Shown: positions 1 to 5,000 of the stretch, in pieces
Layout: every line of letters begins with the position of its first letter
How positions within the stretch are numbered: position 1 is the stretch's first letter
Source: JAJDNW01 sp039714495
Lineage (GTDB): Bacteria; Desulfobacterota; Desulfobacteria; Desulfobacterales; B30-G6
NCBI GenBank assembly: GCA_039714495.1
Contig: JBDLJD010000212.1
Span: forward strand, 1 to 6,194
Direction of reading: 5' to 3'
DNA: 6,194 nt
Program-made: the position numbers and the translations under genes
Notes under the pieces: generated by a model
Database searches by the model: none
What the model was told of the DNA's origin: nothing
What the model saw: the letters and a program-made list of their open reading frames with translations, nothing else

Positions 1-15
1 ATTTGCGTGTAGCTC

Positions 16-48
16 CCTTACACCTTATACCGTTTACCTTATACCTAT
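16..48. repeat. Degenerate heptamer array, four CCTTAYA-like units
   Basis: Four consecutive 7-base units start at 16, 23, 30 and 37 (CCTTACA, CCTTATA, CCGTTTA, CCTTATA), followed by a partial unit CCTAT. No inverted partner is visible, but the window edge is only 15 bases away, so one could lie outside. The array ends 66 bases before the HAD-family start codon. The AT-rich stretch between them (about 49-114) is where a promoter would be expected, but I see no convincing -35/-10 pair. Confidence 0.7.
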
Positions 49-114
49 TTGTATCTATGCAATCCTTGAAATCTGTGTCAAATATATCTTTTTTTAATAG
101 GATCATTTCGAGCT

Positions 115-777
115 ATGAAGAAAATCGGTGCCTTTTTTGATTTTGATGAAACGCTTTTGGAAGTGGAAAGCAGCCGGGTAGGCCTCCAGTACCTCTATAA
201 AGAAGGGCACGTGGGCCTCTGGTTTATCATAAAGGTGCTGATTGCCAATTTCTTCTATAAACGCGACATCATTTCCGATGAAACCATGGCCCGGTTCCTG
301 ATGCGCTTCTACCGCCAGAAAGAGCTGTCCATGTTCGCAGAGAACGCCCCGGAGTTCTACCACAATCATCTGAAGCCCCGCCTGGCCCCCAATGTCTTGG
401 AAAAGGTTCATGAACACCACCGGAACGGGCATGTCCTGGTCCTGATTTCCGCATCCGTGCGTTATTACCTACAGCCTGTGGCCGAAGATTTGGGTTTCCA
501 TCACCTGCTCTGCACCGATCTGGAAACCGATGCGGCGGGCCTTTTGACCGGCCGCCCTTTGGGCCCGATTTGCCTGGATAACCACAAAAAGGTCGGCGCA
601 GAAGAACTCGCCCGCACAACAGGCATCGACCTCAGTGCCTCCTATGCCTATGGCAATCACCAGTCTGACATTCCCCTGCTCGAAACCGTGGGCAACCCGG
701 TGGCTGTGGAACCCACGCCGCTTTTGGCCAAGAGGGCTCGTGCCCAGGGATGGCCGATCTTAACCTACCGGTCATGA
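115..777 (+). CDS. HAD superfamily subfamily IB hydrolase (phosphoserine-phosphatase-like)
   Basis: A 220-residue cytoplasmic HAD phosphatase of the IB type, probably a phosphomonoesterase of unknown substrate using an aspartyl-phosphate intermediate. Motif I is FDFDETL, with nucleophile Asp9, acid/base Asp11 and Thr13. Motif II is the serine in VLISAS (Ser112). Motif III is the lysine pair 158-159 in DNHKK. Motif IV is YGNHQSD (180-185), where the usual first Asp of GDxxxD is Asn181 and Asp185 is kept. Residues about 15-90 form the helical C1 cap, with a hydrophobic stretch at 33-48 that I read as cap helix rather than a membrane anchor. The C-terminal GWPIL is typical of the IB 'hyp1' group. 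ATG at 115 places motif I eight residues in, as usual; the ribosome site is weak (AGGA at 99-102, 12 bases away). It may be followed by the MFS gene in one transcript, but the 228-base gap holds a large inverted repeat. The family is secure; the substrate is not known. Confidence 0.85.
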   Translation: MKKIGAFFDFDETLLEVESSRVGLQYLYKEGHVGLWFIIKVLIANFFYKRDIISDETMARFLMRFYRQKELSMFAENAPEFYHNHLKPRLAPNVLEKVHEHHRNGHVLVLISASVRYYLQPVAEDLGFHHLLCTDLETDAAGLLTGRPLGPICLDNHKKVGAEELARTTGIDLSASYAYGNHQSDIPLLETVGNPVAVEPTPLLAKRARAQGWPILTYRS

Positions 778-783
778 GGTAAA

Positions 784-920
784 AGGATTCAAGGATTCCA
801 GGGGTCGAGGGGCCAAGTGATGGTTCTTGGCGGTTTGCTGTTAGTGGCCTCCATCAAAGAGCCGACAGCCTATATCTTATTACCCACTCGCCCCCTTGAA
901 TCATAGACCCCTCGAATCCT
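784..920. repeat. Inverted pair of octamer arrays (4 x 8 bases in each arm)
   Basis: Left arm: AGGATTCA, AGGATTCC, AGGGGTCG, AGGGGCCA at 784-815. Right arm: CGCCCCCT, TGAATCAT, AGACCCCT, CGAATCCT at 889-920. Both arms are four units of exactly 8 bases, and the right arm is written in the complementary vocabulary, so the two can pair imperfectly across a 73-base loop. The left arm begins 6 bases after the stop codon of the HAD-family gene. No T-run follows on the + strand, so it is not a classical intrinsic terminator. The loop (816-888) shows nothing I can identify. The remaining 921-1005 is plain upstream sequence for the MFS gene. Confidence 0.75.
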
Positions 921-1005
921 ACCCTGCTTCATTGTGAATATAGGATTTCAGTTTACCATTATCAAAGGTTTCTTTTAACCGTAAGATACGCTATGACACT
1001 CCGCT

Positions 1006-2136
1006 ATGGACGACTTTCACAACAAACCCATGTACCGCTACCTGATCATGCTGACCATAGCCTCGGCCGTGGGCCTGCAGGCCTGGCAGACCCTGTTCAA
1101 CAACTTTGCCGTGGAAGTGGCCGGCCTGGAAGGCAAGCATGTGGGGGTCATCCAATCCGTGCGCGAAATACCGGGTTTTCTGGCGCTTTTGGCCATCTAC
1201 GTCATGCTGATCATCAAGGAGCACCGACTCTCAGCCTTCTCTATTTTGCTGCTGGGCATAGGCTTGGGGATAACCGGCATTTTCCCGACATTTACAGGCC
1301 TCATGATTGCCACGCTGATCTCCAGCTTCGGGTTTCACTATTATGAGACCACCAATAAATCCCTGACCCTGCAGTATTTTAACGAGCAGCAAGCGCCCCG
1401 GGTGTTCGGCAGGCAGTACAGTATTGCCGCCGCCGCCAACATCGGCATCGGCCTGTTCATTTACCTGGTTTCCTTCTTTCTCAACTATTCACATACGTAC
1501 ATGATCATCGGCCTGTTCATCGCCGGCGTGGCAATCTGGGGATTTTTCCAAAGTCCGGAAGAGACCGACCTTGCCCCCCAGAGAAAAAAGATGATCTTCA
1601 GGAAAAAATACTGGCTTTTCTACTTCCTGACCTTCATGGCCGGGGCTCGGCGCCAGATATTTATCGCCTTTGCCGTGTTTCTACTGGTGAAGCGTTTTGA
1701 ATATTCGGTTCAGGAAGTTACGATTCTGTTCGTGGTCAACAACGTGATCAATTATTTCATCAGCCCTTTAATCGGTAAAAGCATCGTCCGTTTTGGCGAG
1801 CGCAAGGTGCTTTCCATGGAATACGCCAGCCTCATCTTCGTGTTTCTTGCCTACGCCTTTGTGGAAAGCCGGTGGGTAGTGGCTTTGCTCTACATCCTCG
1901 ACCACATTTTTTTCGGCTTTGCCATGGCCATCAGTACCTATTTCCAGAAGGTGGGCGACCCGAGGGACATCGCCCCGAGCATGGCCGTGGGCTTTACCAT
2001 CAACCATATCGCCGCGGTGGTGCTGCCCACCCTGGGCGGCTTGCTCTGGATGGTGGACTACCGCATCCCCTTTGTCGCCGGCGCCTGCATGAGTGCCGTT
2101 TCCCTTGTCGCCGTCCAGTTGATCAGGACAAAATAA
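1006..2136 (+). CDS. Major facilitator superfamily transporter, substrate unknown
   Basis: A 376-residue polytopic inner-membrane protein. Hydrophobic segments fit 12 membrane helices: roughly 11-35, 47-70, 76-94, 95-113, 139-160, 163-182, then after a basic cytoplasmic loop (183-200, with KK and RKK clusters) 202-228, 236-256, 268-287, 288-311, 326-348 and 354-373. The segment GKSIVRFGERK (257-267) sits between helices 8 and 9 and matches the MFS motif A pattern for the second half; the first-half copy near residue 71 is degenerate. At 376 residues it is slightly short for MFS but has no obvious break. An in-frame TGA at 994-996 limits the start to ATG 1006 or ATG 1030 (Met9); neither has a good Shine-Dalgarno. 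A poor promoter-like pair (TTGTGA at 932, TACCAT at 954) is the best I see upstream. Substrate cannot be inferred, and no neighbour suggests one with confidence. Confidence 0.85.
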   Translation: MDDFHNKPMYRYLIMLTIASAVGLQAWQTLFNNFAVEVAGLEGKHVGVIQSVREIPGFLALLAIYVMLIIKEHRLSAFSILLLGIGLGITGIFPTFTGLMIATLISSFGFHYYETTNKSLTLQYFNEQQAPRVFGRQYSIAAAANIGIGLFIYLVSFFLNYSHTYMIIGLFIAGVAIWGFFQSPEETDLAPQRKKMIFRKKYWLFYFLTFMAGARRQIFIAFAVFLLVKRFEYSVQEVTILFVVNNVINYFISPLIGKSIVRFGERKVLSMEYASLIFVFLAYAFVESRWVVALLYILDHIFFGFAMAISTYFQKVGDPRDIAPSMAVGFTINHIAAVVLPTLGGLLWMVDYRIPFVAGACMSAVSLVAVQLIRTK

Positions 2137-2168
2137 TGCGGAATTCGGAATGCAGAATTCCAGGCTGT

Positions 2169-2245
2169 AAAAAAAATAGCCACAAAGACACTAAGACACA
2201 AAGATTTTTTACTTTCTCTTCGAGTCTTAGAGTCTTGGTGGCTAT
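2169..2245 (-). terminator. Rho-independent terminator for the gcdA strand, built from octamer repeats
   Basis: Arms 2178-2204 and 2217-2243 pair at 23 of 27 positions across a 12-base loop, and A-T pairs extend the base. On the - strand the stem is followed directly by eight T residues (the A-run at 2169-2176), the form of an intrinsic terminator, about 150 bases after the gcdA stop codon. Each arm is three octamers: CACAAAGA, CACTAAGA, CACAAAGA on the left and TCTTCGAG, TCTTAGAG, TCTTGGTG on the right. On the + strand no T-run follows the stem, so it may only stabilise the MFS mRNA end. Confidence 0.65.
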
Positions 2246-2253
2246 ATTATAAT

Positions 2254-2314
2254 GCCGTGAAGACACAAGGGCCCAAAATTTAATAAATTCTTCGAGCCTT
2301 TGCGTCTTCGTGGC
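2254..2314. repeat. Second octamer-unit hairpin related to the terminator stem
   Basis: Arms 2254-2272 and 2296-2314 pair at 15 of 19 positions. The right side reads as octamers TCTTCGAG, CCTTTGCG, TCTTCGTG (2289-2312) and the left as CGTGAAGA, CACAAGGG (2256-2271). The vocabulary (GAAGACACAA, TCTTCG) is shared with the neighbouring terminator hairpin, so the two look like diverged copies of one element placed in tandem. No T-run follows on either strand. Confidence 0.65.
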
Positions 2315-2393
2315 AAATATTAAGATCCGGTTAACTTCTAGCTTTCAGCTCATTTCGCATTCCCCATTCCGAATTCCGTACTCCGCATTCGGT

Positions 2394-4127
2394 TTATCCT
2401 TTTATGGATCTGGGCAGAATCATCTGGTGCTGGGGGCAGATGGATTTGGGGTTCTGGTAGACGCAGCCGGCAAAAGCGGCCAGGTACTTGCGTACATCCG
2501 GCATGCGGGCTACCTCATCCACAAAACCCTTTTGTGCGCAGTAAAGCGGCCGCGAGTAATCATGGTACTCTTGGGCCATTTGATTCATTTTTTCGATGAC
2601 CGGTTCCAGATCCTTGCCTGCATCCTTTTCTTTCACGAGGCGCCTCGAGAAGCTGGCCGCTGCCGCGGTTTCTCCGTGCATCACATATATTTCCGATGTG
2701 GGAATGCCCAGGGTAAAGGCATTGTGCCGGTTGGCTACGGGGCCGCCCATAACATAGTGGGCAGCTGCCGTGCCCTTTCTGATCAGTACCAGGATCTGGG
2801 GCACATCTGTCTGCTGGATGGAGTAGATCAGGCTCTGCCCCAGGCCAAGCAGCTCTGCCTTTTCGGCGATGTCGCCCACATCGATACCCGATGTATCCTG
2901 AAACCAGATGATGGGCACCCGGTCCCTGCCGCAGAGGGTTACGAACTCGCTCATCTTGATCAGGCCCTGGCGGTACAGTTTACCGCCAATGCCCGCATAG
3001 TCGGCATATTCAGGATAGTCTTCACCGAGAAAACCCTGCCGGTTGCCGATGCAGCCCATGAGATACCCGTCGATCTTGACCAGCCCGGTGTAGATCTCGG
3101 GCCCGTACCCGGGGCGGTACTCCATGTGTTCGCTGTTGTCCACCAGACGGGACAGCACTTCGTCAAAACTGTACATCTGCTTCTGGTTAAAAGGAATCAG
3201 ACGATAGAGGTCCTCGGCTGGGAAACGGGGTTCTTTGGGCTCGGCCACGCGAAAAAATTTGGGATTGTAGGCCGGCATATCCTGCATGTAATCTTTGACG
3301 CCGTCCAGCACCTCGGTTTCTTTTTCATAGACATACCGGAAAAAGCCGGTTTCATCGTAATGAATGGATGTGGATCCCGGCGGTTTGGCCTTGAATTGTT
3401 TGGCAGAATTAATAAGGGCTTCAGCCCCTTCCAGGTCGAAATAGCCCTTGGGGGACATTCCGCTCAAAATTCCCCCGCCGCCCACGGCGATGTTGCAGTT
3501 TTTGTGGGCAAACAAAATGGTGGGGCTGATGCCCTGGTAGCCGCCGCCGGCCGGGTTGGTGCCGTAAATGGCGGCCAGGATGGGAATACCCAGCTGTTCC
3601 AGTTCGGCATGCCTGAAGAATGTCGTCCCGCCCCCGCGCCGGTCAGCATAAAATTTCTCCTGTTCCGTGAGCTTGACGCCGCTGCAGTTCACCAGCCACA
3701 CCAGGGGAATGTTCAGGCGTTTGGAAAGGTTGGTTACCCTTAAGATGTTTTCATACTGGCCCGGCAGCCAGGCACCGGCCATGACTTTGTTGTCAAAACC
3801 GATAATCACTGCCCACTTGCCCCCGATCTTGCCCAGGCCGTCAAATACATTGGTGCTGCCCTCCTGGTTTTCTTCCGGGTTGTAAAGCGTGTGCAGGGGG
3901 CACCATGTCCCCGGGTCCACCAGATAGCGCAGTCGCTGCCACACCGTCATCTGTCCGCGGGCGTTGATTTTTTCTTCTGGAAACCCCAGGAGTTTGACTT
4001 TTTCCACTTCTGCATCGATCTCGGCTTCCACGGCCTTGATCTGTTTTACATTTTCCTCGGTGCTGGTAATCTGCCCCTTGTTCAGTTCATGGCCGAATTC
4101 CGGCATTTTTTCAAAATAAGGTCTCAT
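2394..4127 (-). CDS. gcdA: Glutaconyl-CoA decarboxylase, carboxyltransferase (alpha) subunit
   Basis: A 577-residue protein matching the GcdA type of biotin-dependent, Na+-translocating glutaconyl-CoA decarboxylase (Acidaminococcus GcdA is about 587 residues; related methylmalonyl-CoA decarboxylase alpha subunits are near 510). It moves CO2 from glutaconyl-CoA to the biotin of the carrier subunit, giving crotonyl-CoA; the membrane subunit then releases CO2 and exports Na+. Two crotonase-fold carboxyltransferase halves are visible. The N-terminal half (about 25-300) contains NCSGVK (147-152), DRRGGG (162-167) and YGTNPAGGGY (188-197). The C-terminal half (about 300-565) contains GIGGKLYRQGL (379-389), QDTSGIDVG (410-418), LGLGQSLIYS (427-436) and RKGTAAAHYVMGG (450-462). 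The end SICPQHQMILPR (562-573) is also typical of GcdA. ATG 4127 gives the expected N-terminus and has a ribosome site 6 bases upstream. The gene lies downstream of glutaryl-CoA dehydrogenase on the same strand, which fits consecutive steps. The other three subunits are not present here. Confidence 0.93.
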   Translation of the reverse strand: MRPYFEKMPEFGHELNKGQITSTEENVKQIKAVEAEIDAEVEKVKLLGFPEEKINARGQMTVWQRLRYLVDPGTWCPLHTLYNPEENQEGSTNVFDGLGKIGGKWAVIIGFDNKVMAGAWLPGQYENILRVTNLSKRLNIPLVWLVNCSGVKLTEQEKFYADRRGGGTTFFRHAELEQLGIPILAAIYGTNPAGGGYQGISPTILFAHKNCNIAVGGGGILSGMSPKGYFDLEGAEALINSAKQFKAKPPGSTSIHYDETGFFRYVYEKETEVLDGVKDYMQDMPAYNPKFFRVAEPKEPRFPAEDLYRLIPFNQKQMYSFDEVLSRLVDNSEHMEYRPGYGPEIYTGLVKIDGYLMGCIGNRQGFLGEDYPEYADYAGIGGKLYRQGLIKMSEFVTLCGRDRVPIIWFQDTSGIDVGDIAEKAELLGLGQSLIYSIQQTDVPQILVLIRKGTAAAHYVMGGPVANRHNAFTLGIPTSEIYVMHGETAAAASFSRRLVKEKDAGKDLEPVIEKMNQMAQEYHDYSRPLYCAQKGFVDEVARMPDVRKYLAAFAGCVYQNPKSICPQHQMILPRSIKG

Positions 4128-4133
4128 TATTTA

Positions 4134-4138
4134 CTCCT
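4134..4138 (-). promoter_or_regulatory. Shine-Dalgarno of gcdA
   Basis: On the - strand AGGAG precedes ATG at 4127 with a 6-base spacer (TAAATA). It confirms this start. The 66 bases between it and the heptamer blocks show no clear promoter; a separate promoter for gcdA cannot be excluded. Confidence 0.8.
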
Positions 4139-4204
4139 AGTAATGTTGTGCTGAAAACAATTGGTTATGGAAAATGGCGCACAATAATCTAAAGCTACCT
4201 TTTT

Positions 4205-4380
4205 AGTATGTAGTAGGGAGTAAGTAGTAAGGAGAAATCAAGGTTTCCGGTGTCAGGTTCTGGGTGTCTTATGTCCTCTGTCTACCGCCTACTCCTTACT
4301 GTTTACTGCCTACTGTGGTTCTGATATCTGGTCTTCTGTTTTCTGAATATCTCCCTACTCCCTACGCCTTACTCCCTACT
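4205..4380. repeat. Mosaic of heptamer arrays, one block inverted against two others
   Basis: Nearly the whole stretch has a 7-base rhythm. Block 1, 4205-4232: AGTATGT, AGTAGGG, AGTAAGT, AGTAAGG. Block 2, 4246-4280: TCCGGTG, TCAGGTT, CTGGGTG, TCTTATG, TCCTCTG. Block 3, 4287-4314: GCCTACT, CCTTACT, GTTTACT, GCCTACT. Block 4, about 4320-4345: TCTG every 7-8 bases. Block 5, 4353-4380: CCCTACT, CCCTACG, CCTTACT, CCCTACT. Block 1 is complementary in vocabulary to blocks 3 and 5. Bases 4212-4234 pair with 4292-4314 with 3 mismatches in 23, and 4212-4224 pair perfectly with 4368-4380. The mosaic fills the gap between the CMD-family gene and gcdA and ends 5 bases from the former's stop codon. Confidence 0.8.
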
Positions 4381-4385
4381 GCAGT

Positions 4386-4778
4386 TCAGGTATCAAGCGG
4401 CCACTCTTCCCGCTCCTCCAACACTGTGCGCAGCACTTTCAAGGCCGTGTTGCCTGCGGGGACGCCGCCGTAAATCATGGTCTGAAAAATGGTTTCCGCT
4501 ATCTCGCCGGGCAAGCAGCCTACGTTCAGGGCCGCCTCGATGTGCAGTTTCAGCTCCTCCGGCCGGGAGAGCACGGTCAGGGCCGCCACGGTGACCAACT
4601 GACGGGTCTGGTGCGGTATTTTCTCCCGGGCGTACATCTTGCCGGTGACAAAAAGGGAGAGGTCTTTGGCCAGGTCCTTGTCAAACGCCCGCCACAGGTC
4701 AAACGGCCTCTCACCCTTGACGCCTTTGAAGTAAAGCTCGGCGGTTTGCTTGGTTTTCTCTATGGTCTCTTTGTCCAA
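4386..4778 (-). CDS. Carboxymuconolactone decarboxylase (CMD) family protein
   Basis: A 130-residue soluble protein of the CMD/AhpD-like all-helical fold. The CMD domain spans about 35-118, with RQLVTVAALTVL (59-70) as a core helix followed by the signature HIEAALNVGC (79-88) and GEIAETIFQTMIYGGVPAGNTAL (91-113): the family's conserved His79, the EI pair (Glu92), the aromatic Tyr103 and GVPA. It lacks the CxxC redox pair of AhpD peroxidases, having the single Cys88, and so resembles the PcaC-like decarboxylase subgroup, which is usually 120-135 residues and oligomeric. The start is TTG at 4776-4778: an in-frame TGA lies three codons upstream, no ATG occurs before codon 47, and AGGTG stands 7 bases before the TTG. 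It lies between glutaryl-CoA dehydrogenase and gcdA on the same strand (gaps of 222 and 258 bases). A true 4-carboxymuconolactone decarboxylase would be odd in this anaerobic module, so the substrate is open. Confidence 0.85.
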   Translation of the reverse strand: MDKETIEKTKQTAELYFKGVKGERPFDLWRAFDKDLAKDLSLFVTGKMYAREKIPHQTRQLVTVAALTVLSRPEELKLHIEAALNVGCLPGEIAETIFQTMIYGGVPAGNTALKVLRTVLEEREEWPLDT

Positions 4779-4785
4779 ACTGTTT

Positions 4786-4790
4786 CACCT
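4786..4790 (-). promoter_or_regulatory. Shine-Dalgarno supporting the TTG start
   Basis: AGGTG, part of AAAGGTGA on the - strand, sits 7 bases upstream of TTG at 4778. Together with the in-frame TGA just upstream it decides the start of the CMD-family gene. Confidence 0.65.
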
Positions 4791-4811
4791 TTCCCAACTA
4801 TTGGCCGTAAG

Positions 4812-4854
4812 AATATTCAAATATCCAATAACCAATATCCAATGTCCATTTATC
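4812..4854. repeat. Heptamer array, AATATCC type
   Basis: Four exact-period units, AATATCC, AATAACC, AATATCC, AATGTCC (4820-4847), are flanked by degenerate copies (AATATTC at 4812 and ATTTATC at 4848). No inverted partner lies nearby. It begins about 34 bases upstream of the TTG start of the CMD-family gene, so on the - strand it is in that gene's leader. Confidence 0.7.
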
Positions 4855-4860
4855 AAGACT

Positions 4861-4905
4861 GGATTCCCGCCCCCCTCCTTCGAGGGGGCAGGCACGCCGG
4901 AATGA
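4861..4905. repeat. Palindromic GGATTCCCGCC-type intergenic element
   Basis: Inner stem CCCCCTC (4871-4877) pairs with GAGGGGG (4882-4888) around a CTTC loop. The flanking ATTCC (4863-4867) and GGAAT (4899-4903) form the base, giving an imperfect hairpin. The wording 'GGATTCCCGC ... GGAATGACG' resembles short palindromic intergenic elements common in many proteobacterial genomes; that resemblance is from memory only. Confidence 0.55.
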
Positions 4906-4940
4906 CGTTCAATAGTACTCAATATGCCTTATATCTAATA

Positions 4941-4953
4941 GCGGCGAAGCCGC
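4941..4953. repeat. Small GC-rich hairpin
   Basis: GCGGC (4941-4945) pairs with GCCGC (4949-4953) around the triloop GAA. It has the same GAA loop as the long perfect hairpin six bases away and lies downstream of the glutaryl-CoA dehydrogenase stop codon. Confidence 0.55.
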
Positions 4954-4959
4954 GTTACA

Positions 4960-5000
4960 CAATAGATTCAGCCGCGATGAAATCGCGGCTGAATCTATTG
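4960..5000. repeat. Perfect 19-bp inverted repeat directly after the glutaryl-CoA dehydrogenase stop codon
   Basis: Bases 4960-4978 are the exact reverse complement of 4982-5000, with loop GAA (TTC on the - strand). The base next to it, 5001, is the last base of the dehydrogenase's TAA stop, so there is no spacer at all. On the - strand the stem is followed by TGTAACGCGG with no T-run, so it does not look like an intrinsic terminator; an mRNA 3'-end stabiliser, a partial barrier or a mobile palindrome are alternatives. Confidence 0.8.

Larger units (their letters stand above)
2139..2391. repeat. Outer inverted pair of GGAATNC-type heptamer arrays between convergent genes
   Basis: Left block: CGGAATT, CGGAATG, CAGAATT (2139-2159, period 7). 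Right block: GCATTCC, CCATTCC, GAATTCC, GTACTCC, GCATTCG (2357-2391, period 7, five units). Bases 2139-2152 are perfectly complementary to 2365-2378 (14 bp). The left block starts 2 bases after the MFS stop codon and the right block ends 2 bases before the gcdA stop codon, so the pair brackets the whole intergenic gap. Two smaller hairpins lie nested inside. Confidence 0.75.

Noticed and set aside
820..906. A 28-codon hydrophobic small open frame, ATG to TAG, between the HAD and MFS genes
   Set aside because: No clear Shine-Dalgarno, and its end runs into the right arm of the octamer inverted repeat, so the frame is probably chance.
932..959. A promoter for the MFS gene (TTGTGA, 16 bases, TACCAT)
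   Set aside because: Each box matches only 4 of 6 consensus bases, which is expected by chance in an AT-rich gap, so it is mentioned with the gene but not called.
2310..3743. A 477-codon open frame on the + strand
   Set aside because: It runs antisense to gcdA, whose protein matches its family over the full length. The translation resembles no family I know, and its 5' part runs through the repeat region. The opening is a by-product of GC-rich codon use on the other strand.
4128..4204. A dedicated promoter or riboswitch upstream of gcdA
   Set aside because: I found no properly spaced -35/-10 pair and no recognised aptamer pattern; weak partial matches such as TTGTGC have no correctly spaced partner.
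4205..4380. A possible CRISPR array
   Set aside because: Units are 7 bases, contiguous and degenerate, with no repeat of 23 or more bases, no unique spacers of constant length and no cas genes.
4264..4473. A 69-codon frame rich in Pro, Leu and Tyr over the heptamer mosaic
   Set aside because: Its composition simply translates the CTACT-type repeats, and it overlaps the 3' end of the CMD-family gene in antisense.
4960..5000. An intrinsic terminator for the dehydrogenase gene
   Set aside because: The stem is strong, but the - strand sequence after it (TGTAACGCGG) has no T-run, so I list it as an inverted repeat only.
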